Source: Paracyclopina nana
Taxonomy: Eukaryota > Arthropoda > Copepoda > Cyclopoida > Cyclopettidae
DNA length: 64,000 nucleotides
Assembly (NCBI GenBank): GCA_019096065.1
Contig: JAGUCH010000002.1
Location: 7,204,501-7,268,500 of the forward strand
Direction: 5' to 3'
Numbering within the stretch: the first letter of the stretch is position 1; every line of letters starts with the position of its first letter. Positions 35,701 through 48,587 of the stretch are shown in pieces. The notes under the pieces were generated by a model. It saw only the letters and a list, made by a program, of their open reading frames with translations, did not search any database and was not told where the DNA came from. Position numbers and translations under genes: made by a program.

Positions 35701-38700
35701 GAATTTACCCAAAAAGCTTTGTGGCAAACAAGATGTCGTTCAGCCTAGAGTCTCTGAAAATCACTATTCGTGATGAAGACCTCAAAGATGCTCAAGTTGT
35801 TCAGCTCAATTTGGCCTCCGTACAATGCAACATTATGCAGAGGCCGTCCGCTGACAATATTTCATTGGCCATGACTATGGAAACTCTGACAATAGCTGGC
35901 TTGAGGTGTCAAGGGAGACAAGCTTGTCCTCTCATAGTCACCACTCGTTCAGGATCAGAGGCCGAACAGTTGTTGAACATATCATTTGAGAAAAACCCAC
36001 CTCACGATCCCTTGGGCGATTTGGACAAGGATGAAGGTTCCTTATATGACCAGAGGATCAATGTATTTTCAAGCCCCCTCGAAATCACCTACGACAAGTA
36101 CACGTTCAATGCTCTGATGAGCCTGTTCAAGACTCCTGATGAGATCAATTTAGTGGTCTTGCAGCAACAAGCTGCTGCCAAGCTTAAAGAGTACAAAGAA
36201 TCATCTGCATTAGGCCTAAAATATGTGATTGATCATCACAGCCTTATGGACGTGGATATACATTTGAAATCAAGCATCGTCGTAATACCCCTGTCTGGCA
36301 TCTTCAGTGACAATTGCGCTTGTTCGGTCCTGAGCCTGGGATCAATTTCAGTAGTGTCTACCAAAATTACCGAGGAGACGAAAAAGTTCAAAGACAAGGA
36401 CTTCACTCAAGTGCTTATGGAGTCCATCCGGGATCAAGCATATGATAAGTTCAACTTAACCATGGAGAACATACAGCTGTTGGTGGCATTACCCAATGAA
36501 AACTGGAGGCGAGAGCTCGACCAGACCACTTCAAGCCTATTTCTGCTGAGCCCAACCACGGTCAAGGTCTTGGTGCAGGTGTGCTTGGTGAAAAATGATC
36601 CTGAATTGCCCATTGTGAAGGTGACTGGGAATCTGAATCACATCAATGTGAACATAAGCGACTACAGGCTCATCAAGCTAGCTCAGATTCTCGATAGTCT
36701 AGTCGAGCAAGGGCCGGTGCCGAGTCACCCATTGGAGCGGACAGACTCGAACGAGTCAATGCAATCTGCGCTGTCATCTTTGGCGAACACCGGAACATTT
36801 TCAATGAGCACCATGGCAACAGCATCATCTGTTGTTCTTGCCAAAATGAAGGATGGCATGGAAGAGGAGACGAAAACCTCGCTGCAGTTGACTCAAATGA
36901 CTCTCGACTTTCAAATTGATCATGTCAACTTCAAAATGAGCCAGTTGGCCAAACAGTCGAACCACGATGAGGAGATTTTCAACTTTGTTCTAGACGAGCT
37001 CAAAGTTGAGGCAGCAGTGCGCTCTTTTGATTTGTATGGCAAATTAAATGTGGGATGTCTATCCTGCACTCACTTATTGGTTCATGCTCCATCTGGTGAG
37101 CCCGTGAGGATAATAAGCTCAAGGAGTGACAAAGGCAAGCTGCTCACGGTGGAGTATTTCGATGTGAAAAAAGATTCTCCACAGCTACATAGTGACCATC
37201 AGTCAATCCTGAAAAAGCTCGATGTCACTTTTGCTGGCGTGGACATTATCATCCATCAAAATGCCATCATGGATTTGGTTGACAAAGTGACCAAGTTTAC
37301 CGATGAGGTCATGTCCAATGCCAAGAACCTGCTTCTTAATGTCCCAGATAAGGTGTCTGAGGAAGCCATGTTGCCCTCGTCACCGAAGCCTCAAGAGGCT
37401 CCTGCCACACCGAGAGCACTTCAAAGAAAGCTATCGCGCAAATTGTCATTCCAAACTGCTGCAAATATGTCTCGATGGTCGGCAAGAGCCAAACTCAAGA
37501 GCGTGTCAAGAATTGACACAGTTGACCTGAAAGTGACCGCTATGCTTGAGTCGGTGACTTTCCAATTAATGACCTCTCACGTGAGTGTGGCCTCGATGAA
37601 GGTGCAAAATCTCCAATCTACTTTCACCCAGACTAAAGACCTCAAAAGAGCCACTGCCAAGCTGGTGAATTTTGAAATATTGGATGCCTCCAAAAGCATG
37701 ACATTCTATAGGAAAATTGCAGAGTCTATGGATGAGAGAGTTTTCGACGCCGAAATCAGCTTGTTTCATCACAGCCCGAACGAAAAAGCTCAAAATATGG
37801 ACCTTGTGGATGTCAAGATTGTTGCCAAAATGGGAAGAGTCAAGCTAGTTTTTCTTATGAAGTTCGTCAACGACTTCCTGGCCTTTATTGAGCCTTTCAG
37901 TGGAGCCAAGGACATGGTTGCGGAAAAGGCTGAAAATGCCCTTGAAGAAGCTACCAAGACGATGATAGATGCCTACGCAAGCCAGACAAGGGCTCAATTG
38001 AACATATCTATGGATGCACCGTTGATTATCATTCCCATTAGCTCCAAAAACAAAGTGACTCTCTTGGCCGACCTTGGAACATTGCACCTTTCCAACAGAT
38101 TCTTCGCTGACTCAAACGGAGTCATCTTTGACGACATGCGTTTCAACCTCAGCGACTTGAAGCTCAACAGAGCCAAACTCAATGAAGACATTGACTGCAA
38201 CGACATTGAAGCCACATGTCCCATCATTGAGCCAATCAATTTCGAGCTGGAAATCAAAAGGAATATGGGTGGAGCCAAGACGAAAGATGACCCAGCTGAG
38301 CTAGTAATCAATGGCACTCTGTACCAGATCAAGGCTCAGTTGAGCAAAGGAGATTATAATGTCGTCATGGCAATATTGCAAGATAATTTCTCAGAGAAAG
38401 GCGACTTGGAGCTCGACAAGCGGAAAAGTACTCAAGATAAGGCTGCTCTTATGTTGCCCATCAAATCGAAGTATGCGGGATCCAGGACAAGTTTGAGCTC
38501 TGGCAGCGCAAAAAGTCTTCGAACGGCTATGAAGGTTCCTGATCGCAGCCCAGAGGCAAAAGCCGTCGTGTTTTCATTTAACTTCCGAGGGCTGAATGCA
38601 GAAATGTTCACCGGTAGGACAGACCTGGACTCTGAAATGTCATTCAAGCGAGATCCCAGCCAGTCTTTGGCTAAAGTCTCCATCCAACTCCTGAAGGTGG

Positions 38701-41700
38701 ATGGTGTCATGCAATTAAGTGGGGCATTAAGGGCCAAGGCCTTTTTGCAGAACTTGGTACTTGAAGACTCCCGGCTCCATGTAGAGCCTCCCGAGGACCC
38801 TACCGTTGAGGCCAATCGCATAGTTCGATTGATGGAAGCCAAAGACCCCAGTCAGAAAATGATTGAGATCGATTATTCCAAAGAAGGCAATGGTGACCAA
38901 AACGTCGAAATTTTCATCCACAGTTTCATCGTGGTGGGATCCGTGGCCTATTTGCTAGAAATCGCCAACTTTTTCGTGCCTGATGAGGCAATGACTATGG
39001 AATGGAGGAGCGAAGGCTTAGGCTCTGATCAAGTGGCCAATGAAGTTGACCCTGAAATATCCAACAGAATGAGCGTCTACGTAAAAATTGAAGAGCCTGA
39101 CATCTTCTTGGTTGAGAATATTGCCAACTCCGATTCTGATGCGCTGATGCTCAACACTGAGTTGCAGTTCAAGTTTTGGTCCGTTCCCAAGGACAACGCG
39201 ATGTCAATGATGGCTAGCTTGAGCAACATTAGATGTCATACCTGTCGATTCAATCCGCAACTCAGGGAAGAAACCATGGCTCAAATTTTGCAGCCTTGCA
39301 CTTTGAGCTTCACCATCAGCCAAAACGAGGATCATGGCGTGAGAGTTCAGTGCAACATGTCTGATTTGTGCTTGAATGTTTCCCCCAGAAGTATTGAGAT
39401 AATCAGGAACTCTGTGGAAGCTTTCATTGAGTCTATGGCTGTTCAAGATCCCTCTGAAGCTACCCTCAGTGAAAGAGATGAAGATTTTACCAACCTTTGG
39501 CTGCCCAAGTAAAATCTGACGATATACTTTTCCTGACCGGGACAAAATTATGTTGAGTTTTTTAATTTTAGGCCATACGATTCGTCTAAATTGTGGTTCC
39601 TCCGAAATTTGGACTATCACGAGAAAGGCAAAGATGCTCTTGATTCTCTGAGCTCAAATACGTTGCAGTCAAGTCTCGCGAAAGACGAGCAAGCCATCAT
39701 CAAGATCAACAATCTGGTGGTCAAAATTGAGGCGGGTGTCGGCAACAACACAATTCCTCTTCTGCTTGTAGAGTCGAGCCTGAGCTGCAATATCAACGAC
39801 TGGAGCTCTAGAAGAATGACCCTAATTGGATCAGTGAACGTTGAGATGGCATACTACAATGCCAAACTTGCACTCTGGGAGCCTGTCATTGAGCCCTTGG
39901 CCACTTTGTACTCCCCAGACGGAAATGTGGTCAGGAAAAGGTCAGCCAGAGTTACATATTATTTCCAAGCAACTTTCCTTTTTACAGTCTTCCTATTTTT
40001 TCAATCATGTGATGAACACATAACATTTTTTCTATTGCCTTCTTTCCTTTGATAACTCTCTGCTTAATAATTCTTTAGATGGGACATGAACGTGACAATG
40101 CAACAAAATGCAAGTTCTGATTTTGGCTCAGCTATTGCTTCTCCCAACTTTGATGAAGTGGATGGCTTCATCACCCCCCAAAATATGCCACCTTTGATGG
40201 CATTGAGTCTTCAATCCACAGAAACCTTGGAGATCACCGTTACCAAGTCCCTCATTGGTGTTTTGCAAACTCTGGCGAGCTCTTTTAGCCAGGTATCAAG
40301 TGCAACTAGGAAGGAAGTGTCTGCTCCATTTGTAGTCCAGAACTGCCTTGGCAAGGAGGTGACTGTTTTTCTAGAGAACAAAGACTTCAAGTACTTCAAG
40401 TTTGGGGAAAAGTATGGAGACTCGGGAAATACCATTGAGGTACCCATTGGGGAAACGGTGCAGCTGGTTTTGTTTAGAGACCGCAGCAAGGATGTGACGT
40501 CTTACATTAGTCCCCTCCAGGTACTGAATAAGCTATTATACTGCATATGTTGGGCTTTTAGTAATCCTGAATAACTTTGCAGGAGCAATCAGAGCAAGCT
40601 GAGGCGTCGCTAAAGCTGAAAGTGAAAGGAGAGAAGGGTTTTTTTGAGATACCCGTGTGCAAAGCAGACAAACGCTTCTACCCATTCCAATTTCGTGGAG
40701 ATGAAAGAGGTGATATGCATGGTATGATATCAGAAATTATCGTGGAAAATGGAGCCAAGTTCATCTCTCTCAAAACCATCATTGACATCAAGAATCACTA
40801 CCCTAAGCCAGTCAATATCTTCAGATTTGATGGCAAGAGTAAATTTGAAAAGTTGGCACAAATTCAGCCAGATGAGACTTTCAGTGTTCCGCTGGCAGCG
40901 GTCTATGAGGACCCCTATGAATTTTACTTCCAAATCGCCGGGCCTGGGGAGACGATGAGCTATGAGGCTTTCAACTGGAGACAATTGGTGGATCTTGAGT
41001 CATTTTCAAAGCAAATCCTCTGTGCAAACACACAAGGCAGACCTGAAATTTACCTCAACATTGAGGGAGTAAAAGAAGAAGTGTTTTGGGAGAAAACTGG
41101 AAAACTGACGGGGATTGCCTACTCTCTTGACATAAGGCCTTTGGTTGTGCTCAAGAATTGCTTGCCTGTTGCGATCCATTTTGCTGTGGGTGGCTCCTCA
41201 AATTCTACCAATCTTACTATGATGGACATTGAGCCAGGCCAATCTGGGCATATTCAGATTTTCAAGCTCGGTTTCAGCACTTTGCATATGAAGATCTTTG
41301 AATTTAGAGAAACGGATTGGAGTTGCTCTCAACTTGTGGAGAAGGAGTTTGGCGAGGTATCTACTTGGAGATTTTATTCCATCCCTGATCAAGATGGAAA
41401 CCAAGCCAAAATTGATTTGGACATAAACTCGGTTATCAGCCATGGGACTCAAGTAAGGATATTTGAATTATTATAGCTGCATTTTCACGTATGAATACTC
41501 TTTATGTAGGTCTTATCCATCTATGCTCCCTTTTGGATGATCAACAAAACAGGAAAAAACTTGACCTATCGTGGCCAAGATCCTCAAAATGTGATCAACC
41601 ATCCTTTGCAGCTGGAGAATGTAATTAAGGCGTTTATGTTTGAATACTTCTGTTCTATGCATGGGCTTCTTTCAGGTTCCTATGATGTTTTCCTACTCAA

Positions 41701-44700
41701 AAAAGTTGCTTGGCAAGAGGAAAGCCTCTGTCAAAATTGAAAATACAAACTGGAGTGATCCTTTTACCCTAGACACAATTGAAGATGCCGGAAAAGTCAG
41801 TTGCAAGAGCAAGACAGAAACTTTTCATCTTGGGGTCAACATTAATATGTCCAAGTCTAGCCTGACAAAAATCATCACGTTCACTCCTTTCCACATGATC
41901 TTCAACACCATGGACTACGGCATCGAGTTGTGGGAGTTGGAGAGTGCTGACCAGGACTCCCACGTGAAGGTTGGACCAGGCCAAATGATGCCTTTTTGGC
42001 CAATCCATGGAGCTAACGAGGTATGATTTTCGCTTCTTTAGCCCATTTACATTGATTTGTGCGATCAGTTTTACATACATTTTTTATGATGCTTGGTTCA
42101 CGTGTAATGTTTGAAGAGGAAACTTCTTCAAAATGGACATAGTAAATCAGAGTTCAGATATCTTCATATTTCAAGTATTTTGATTCAACTGGACAATTAT
42201 CAACAAAAGTAGAGAAAACTGGTGTAGAGACTGACTGAGAAAACTGGAACCAGTAGTTGAGCGGGTCAGCGCACGAACGTCTCCTAATTGACCGGCCGAT
42301 TCACGAACATGTGATGAGATTTGTGGTTTCATATGCGTTGGGTTCAATGTTAGTGCATCTCACTATACAGTCTGACCGTTCAAAATTGGACGGTACGGGA
42401 TTCTAAACTTTGTATCACATATTCAAGAAATACAGGACTTTTAAATGATATCGTTGGAAAGATTGAGTCTTTTCCCATCTTTTTTTGTAAAAATAAAAAA
42501 AAATCAATTTAAACGAGAAACAATCGGGAAAATTCATTTTTCCCAAGGCAACCCAGATATTGTCACGAAAAGAACTGATGCATCATTTATTTTTGCTATC
42601 ACGCGGAATTCTTACCAATATTTTTCATTTTGTCAGAAAACAAAAAAGATGTCCCAAGGTTCAAGCTTTCCTACAATACCCATTATGCCTCGAAATTCAT
42701 AAATTCATAACACAAACTTTTGATTCCCGCGCCGTCCAATTTTGAACGGTCAGACTGTATATAGCTTTCTGTTGATGTGCTAACTTTTGCTAGAAGTCAT
42801 TACGATTTCAAAGATTTCGAAGAAAAACATGAATAATTCTTATGGCCCGGAAGCGTGCAGTAAAAAGACGAATGCTTGAGCTTTATTAACTTTAATTCTA
42901 GGTTGTAGCCAGAATCACTGGTACTAAAGAAATCACTGCCCCTTTCACCCTACAAAATGTCCATACCACACTTCTCATGCTTGGAAACAGATTTGGAGGC
43001 ATGCATGTCGATGTGAGGTCTTCTGCATCTGAAACGTTGCTTACAATTTCTGCTTACAAAAAGGGATTGGCTCCTGTGCAACTCATCAACCATACTAAGC
43101 ATCAAATGATCAGATATGGAGAAAAAGGAAATGGTAAGCATGTGAGCTTGTATGCAAGCTGCTTAGTGGTTTGTGTGGAAATTTCAATCTGACATGGTAA
43201 TTTAATTATTCTAGCTGCATCAGAAATGTGGTATTTGTCTCCTGGCGAAAGCTCCTACTACACATGGATCAATCCTAAAGGGGAAAGAAATTTGGCGTGG
43301 GCCGTTGATATCGGCAAATCCTCCCATGAAATTGAGAATACACTGCAGACGGACGGACAAGGGTGCCTTGATCTTGGTCAAAACAAGTGTCTTGCATGGG
43401 TCTCTTTCCTTGATGGGATGCAACGAGTTTTGCTGTTTTCTGACGATCCCAGCCTATGTTATAGTCTGGCCCACTCCACAGGAGAGCACGAACGAATTGC
43501 CCAGGTACAGGCTATATAATCATTTGAAATCTGCTTATGACGCGTTATTATACAATTTAACAGACTATTGAAGCTGTTTTCTATCTTTTGGGCATCGAAC
43601 AGGTTATTTATTTTATATGGTGAAGGAAAAACAGTTCCGTTTCTTTACTTTTTTTTTTTTTTTTTGGTGACAAAATGGGTTTGGGGAGATTTTAAATGAG
43701 TCGTTTTGCCAGCATATTTCTAATTTCAGGAAATTGACTTATCTATTTTCGGCATTGGTATTTCTCTAGTTAACAATACTTGCTTCCAATCTAACCATGA
43801 GATCATTTACTTGAGCATCAGCTCTTCGGGTAAGAGCATTCAATTACGTCCAATATAGAGACTGAATTTAAAGATCCATTGCGCTTAGATATTGTGTGGG
43901 AGTTGAGGCGTCAAGGAAAAAGTCGCTACAAGTCTCTAACGAAATCCCAATGTGAAGCGATTGAGCGGGACTTTCAATTCTATGAGCGTGAAAAGTCGAT
44001 AGGAAAGAGGACGCAAAGCCATCGACACATTCAGGTGGAAAGCTCGCGGAAGCCAGTCGAAGTCGATTATGACCAGATGAAAATGTTCATCCCTGATCAA
44101 GGATACTTACGAAGGCAGTTTCAAAAGGGACTCTGGCTTCAGATTCGCACTTCTACTCACCAGAGACAAGTGCATGCCAAGATCAACCGGATTCAAATTG
44201 ACAACCAACTGACGAATTGCCTATTTCCCGTCATCCTCGCCCCTGTGCCGCCTCCCAAGTCTGTTATGGCCGATTCCATTCCCAAGCCTTTCATGGAGTT
44301 GTCCTTGCTCCAGTATGTGTCCCCTGAACATACGAACCTGTCTCAGTACAAGTACATTTGTGCTCTAGTGCAGGAGGTTCACCTGAAGATCGACCAAGGA
44401 TTCTTGAACGCCATCATGGACTTTTTTGCAGCAGAGGAAGAGATTCTGGATGAAGATATCAACGAGTTCTTGAAAGAGGATTTGAGCCTGGCCAGAAGAG
44501 AGCTGAAAGATGTGGCCACGCTCAGGGTGACTCAAGGGCAGAAAGACTTTTTTGATTACCTACATTTGTCACCACTGAAAGTTAGTATATTTGCTTACAA
44601 ATGCGTCTTGCGATTAATTCAATTAATCACCATGTTCAGGTTCACGTCAGCTTCAGTTTGACCTCCTATCAATCTGCCAAAGGGAAGACTAATCGTCGGA

Positions 44701-45965
44701 GCAACTTTTTCAGCCTGTTCTTACAGAGCCTAGGCGTGACCATCACTGACACGGATGACATTGTCTTCCGTCTTGCTTACTTCGAGAGGAAGCACAACTT
44801 TTACTCCACCGAGGATCTGTTCAAGGAAATGATCAGACACTACTCCAGTCAAGCATTGAAACAAGTGTACGTGCTTATTTTCGGGTTAGATGTCATTGGA
44901 AATCCGTTTGGCCTGGTGGTTGGAGTGACCAAAAGCGTGGAGGACCTCTTCTACGAGCCCTTTCAGGTGAATTACAAAAGCGTAGCCTTTGAAATGCTGT
45001 CGTGACACAAGTGCTTTAGGGAGCCGTTGAAGGTCCGAGTGAATTTGCCGAGGGACTCTTCATTGGGGCTCGATCGGTATTTTCTGGTGTGGTTGGGGGT
45101 GCAGCTGGAACCGTTTCCAGGATCACTGGCGCCCTCGGCAAGGGAATCGCTTCGTTGACGTTTGACGACAAATTCCAAAAGAAGAGGAGGGAGGCCATCA
45201 AGAAGCGAGGCACTCAAAACTTTGGTGAAAGTCTTGCAAGATCCTCAAAAGGCCTAGCCATGGGCATATTTGAAGGTGTCACGGGAGTGGCAACCAAACC
45301 CATTGAAGGAGCTATGGAGGAAGGTGTGGGTGGCTTTTTCAAGGGTGTGGGTAAGGGCGTAGTCGGGCTGGTGGCCCGGCCAACTGGTGGAATTGTGGAC
45401 TTTGCCTCGGGAACTTTTGACTCTGTGAAAAGAGTCACAGAAACTGCAGAATATGCTGAACGTAAAAGGCCACCCAGGTTTCTGGACAGCGATGGTGTAG
45501 TGAGATATTACAACCTGAAAAAGGCCGAAGGATGCAAATATTTGCGTGAGTTGGAGAAAGGCAAATACGCAGAGAGTGACTTGTACGTGACACACGAATT
45601 GGTGCCCGCTGATAAGCCCTCTTTGATCATGGTGTCATCCAAGAGGGTGCTATTCATGACGTATCAATCTGTGCTCGGCAATTGGTCACTCGATTGGGAG
45701 TATTTGTATCTGGACATCACTGGGCCTCCTCCAACAGGAGAGGTAAGGGACAATTTCTAGGCTCTGAATGGAAGACAGAAAAATTTATTGTTTCTTTTAG
45801 GAGAGTGACAAAGCCTTCATTATAATCAAGCCGAAGGGAGAAAAGAAGAGCTCCTTTTTCGGCTTTGGCAGCTCCGACACTGGCAAAAAAGTCTTCGTGT
45901 CTTCCCGGCTAGCTGCGAAACATTTAGCGCGAGTGATAGAAGAACTAAGAACCAGTCAAAATTGA
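32730..45965 (+). CDS. VPS13: VPS13 bridge-like lipid transfer protein, VPS13A/C type
   Basis: Rod-like protein that moves phospholipids between membranes at contact sites. Fifteen exons: 32730-32917, 32979-33275, 34736-39508, 39572-39940, 40079-40520, 40583-41452, 41510-41620, 41676-42020, 42902-43133, 43215-43504, 43730-43829, 43889-44580, 44640-44966, 45020-45742, 45801-45965; 9,924 nt, 3,307 residues (human VPS13A is 3,174). The N-terminal chorein domain spans residues 1 to about 115 and includes LVIKIPWFNLW. Exon 3 encodes the long lipid-groove rod. Exons 5-12 (about residues 1880-2900) form the SHR-BD/VAB adaptor-binding region. GPSEFAEGLFIGARS and GGAAGTVSRITG in exon 14 mark the ATG2-like C-terminal region, followed by a PH-like domain. 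The order and lack of a UBA domain favour VPS13A/C over B or D. Introns 2 and 8 contain transposons. Its neighbour 111 nt downstream is an XK-family gene. Confidence 0.93.
33681..34406. mobile_element. Foldback-like element with GTCGGACATTTT arrays, in VPS13 intron 2
   Basis: The left half has several spaced copies of a unit containing TTTTGTCCGACACATTTGG and GTTGTAAAATG. The right half has the same unit in reverse complement (GTCGGACATTTTACAAC). A unique AT-rich centre separates them (about 33945-34140). The flanks show ATCCAGAA at 33681-33688 and 34399-34406, a likely 8-bp target duplication; the right copy extends with one extra A before GGA. Both ends then start with GG followed by 15 variable bases and GTCC. 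There is no transposase frame. The entire element lies inside the 1,460-nt second intron of VPS13. Confidence 0.75.
42368..42757. mobile_element. Tc1/mariner-type MITE (390 bp), in VPS13 intron 8
   Basis: The terminal inverted repeats start CAGTCTGACCGTTCAAAATT at 42368 and end with the complement at 42757, matching over about 28 bp. TA dinucleotides flank both ends (42366-42367, 42758-42759). CAGT ends with a TA duplication are typical of Tc1/mariner. The interior has no transposase. It shares the internal block ATCGTTGGAAAG and CCATCTTTTTTTG with the larger element at 61318-62755. Confidence 0.85.
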
Positions 45966-46076
45966 AAATTGCTGTGATTTCATTAAAAAGTGTCATCATT
46001 ATGAATATAGAGAATTTGCGTTTCGATTGCAACATTTAACTAGATTTCTAATGCTCTCTTCCAGACTAAATGAACT

Positions 46077-47820
46077 ATGACTTCCAGCCCTTTGGGCCAA
46101 GGGCCACGAAATCAGCTGGAAGAAGAGACCAAAATGCTCGCTCAAATGACTGATGAACCTGATGCCCTCCCAAGAGACATGAGATATGGTAACTTTGACC
46201 TGATGTGTACGACAATTTCAATCCTTACTTATATTTTTGACCTGGTAAGTTGTGTTTTGAGACAGCATCTTAGGAATTCCAGTTCAATTCGGCAACAACA
46301 TTACAGGTTATGGATTGCGTTGTAGCCTTCCACTTCTTTCATTTGGGAGTGTCGCATGGGATCTACCATTATTGGTACTTTGGCCTGACGGTGGGTTTCG
46401 TGCTTTTGCCGTCCTTGACCATGACTGGGTTCAGTTTGAGATGGTACCTATTGGATGCAGAAAATTCGCACTTGCCAGATGTCTCACCTTGGAGATGGAT
46501 CCTGCGAATTTTCGTACTCTTATTTCAAGTATGACACAATGGCTATTCATGTTTTGTAACATTTTTACGTGCTCCTCCTTTAGATTGCGCCAATTTTACG
46601 CTATATTGATTCCATGAGGTATGGCTTGACGAGCCGGAAATTTGGATCACTCGAAAACGAATGTGAAGAGCCCAGCCATAAAAAAGAGGCTCGTGAAAAG
46701 CGCATCAAATATTACACCCTGATGGTGTATGAAGATGCGGATGCAACTCTGCTGAGGCTGTTTGAATGCTTTATGGAAAGCGCCCCACAACTCATTCTGC
46801 AAATTTACATTCTCATTAGAGATCCAGGGAGCATTACCCTTAACACCAGTCCTGATGACCCTGCCCATTTGATAAAGTCCTCCATTCTGGTCATATCCGT
46901 AATCTCCAGCTTATTCTCGCTGGCTTGGTCTCTCGTGGTGTACCACCGTAGCTTACGTTACACATTTCCAGACAAGAACAACTTGCAGTGGAAGGGAAGC
47001 GTGTTGCAGTTCCTATGGCATTTCAGCTCAATCACGGCACGTGTTCTTGCTCTTAGCCTATTCGCCTCAATTTTTCCCCTTTGGATAGGGCCCACTTGCG
47101 CGGCTCATTGGATGATAATGAGTGTATGGGTGATTCTTCAAAACACCCAAGCTTGCAGCACAAAGGTGACACTTGCGGTTACTTTATTACAACTTGATTT
47201 CGATTGATTTCACTATTGCAGTGTGAGGAAGTGCTGTTTTCACTTGTGCTTGGCGCCATTTACATATTCTCTTTTTTCAATGCCAAAGAGGAGAGAACCA
47301 GGTATAAATATCTGGTTTACTACACATTTTGCTTTTGTGAAAACTCTGCCTTAATTCTCATCTGGTTTTTCTATGCTAAAAATATCATGCCTGATGGTAA
47401 GTTCATTCCGTTTTTGACTGTTGGAAACATCTAATCCATAATTTAGGGCTAATGGCCTGGTACTATTACCCAGGCATTGTGGGCCACTATTTGGCATTTT
47501 TTTCTGGCCTCTTTTTCATGGTGACTTATTACCTCTATTTTCATCCAACTGGAATTGATGTTCCATTTTTGAAGAAAAACCAACCACACGTAGAAAGCAT
47601 TCAAGTAGGCCCGGAAATCATGGCCAATTTGCAAGAGCTGAGACCAGTGTCAAGGTTTAGTGCTTCCTCTCCAGTTCTTGATGAAGCAGATGCTGCACCA
47701 AAGCTTAGTGAAAAATTACGTCGTACCTTGAGTGAGCCTTGTGAGAGTCCCCCCACATTTGCTCCGAGATCTTGGAAAGCTATGGCGAGAAGTAGCGCTC
47801 AAAACATCATAGAAAAATAA
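46077..47820 (+). CDS. XK-related protein (phospholipid scramblase family)
   Basis: Multipass XK/XKR family membrane protein; family members scramble plasma-membrane phospholipids or partner with lipid-transfer proteins. Exons 46077-46244, 46307-46528, 46584-47165, 47222-47396 and 47447-47820 give 1,521 nt, 506 residues. The family signature is in exon 3: a YEDADATLLRLFECF segment followed by MESAPQLILQIYIL. About eight to ten TM helices span residues 40-430. The cytosolic tail contains DEAD followed by Ala at residues 461-464, a good match to a caspase-3/7 site. The sequence looks closest to XKR4/6-type members rather than XK itself, but I cannot place it exactly. The start lies 111 nt after the VPS13 stop, and an acceptor-like CTCTCTTCCAG ends 12 nt before the ATG. 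AATAAA at 47936-47941 is a likely poly(A) signal. Confidence 0.92.
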
Positions 47821-48041
47821 GTATTAGAATTCAACTCAAATCCGAGCGTATGGAGCAAAATACGTTATGTTAGTACAATCACAGCAAACCGCCTATTTTT
47901 ACACTTGCCCCATAAACCGACAATCAATGAATCACAATAAAAGTTCAAATAGAAGCGTTAAATACTATAATGTTTACTTCCATTTTGAAATATTGCATAT
48001 TGAAGCTAAACGTATGAGGCTTACAAATATATAAATGTATG
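47821..48041 (+). terminator. XKR 3' UTR with poly(A) signal at 47936-47941
   Basis: Short AT-rich 3' UTR. AATAAA begins 116 nt after the TAA stop codon and is the only canonical hexamer before the next repeat element. Confidence 0.6.
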
Positions 48042-48587
48042 ATGTAAAATGACCGACGCATTTTTGGCGACGGGTACATTTTTTGCCTGTCACATTGGGT
48101 ATAGTTGTTAAATGATCGACATATTTTTGGCGACGGGTGCGTTTTTTGCCCGACACATTTGGTATAGGTGCAAAATGTATTTGCTGATGACATTACTTGT
48201 CCAATGAAGGTTCAAGTTTATTGGCAAAAACAATCTTTAATTGTGTACTTGAAATTGATCAAATGAGAAAAAAGGCTTTGTCCGACTAATCACAACTTGG
48301 ATGTGTTGGATTTTTTACAACTAGGATGTGTCCCAATTACTAAGTTGTGTCGGACATTTTACAACTTCACAAAATCTGTCTGACATTTTACATCTGTGTC
48401 GTGTCGGACATTTTGCATCCTGACAAATTCTGTCGGACCTTGTGTCGGACATTTAACATTCTATTTGTTAAACATTCTACAACTATGACAAATCTGTTGG
48501 GCAAAAAACGAAGTAGATGTCGGACATTTTGCAACTAGACGTGCCGGACATTTTACAACTTGATTTTCGGACAAAAATTGTTCCTCC
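48042..48587. mobile_element. Second copy of the GTCGGACATTTT element, left end truncated
   Basis: The right half (48305-48587) matches the right half of the VPS13-intron copy closely, including TGTGTCCCAATTACTAAGTTGTG-type sequence, GTCGGACATTTTACAAC units, and an end TTTTCGGACAAAAA then GTTCCTCC. The left half has only two units (GACGGGTRCRTTTTTTGCC with CGACACATT) and lacks the terminal GG end, so it is truncated or rearranged. No target duplication was found. Confidence 0.75.

Noticed and set aside
37141..37200. EYFDVKK in VPS13 as an FFAT motif for VAP binding
   Set aside because: It lies in a conserved beta-strand segment of the rod and lacks the acidic residue expected at position 7.
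44601..45005. Frame 44601-45005 as a separate gene
   Set aside because: It is VPS13 exon 13 read through its splice donor.
46264..46617. Alternative plus-strand frame overlapping XKR exon 2 and intron
   Set aside because: It conflicts with the conserved XKR frame and has no family similarity.
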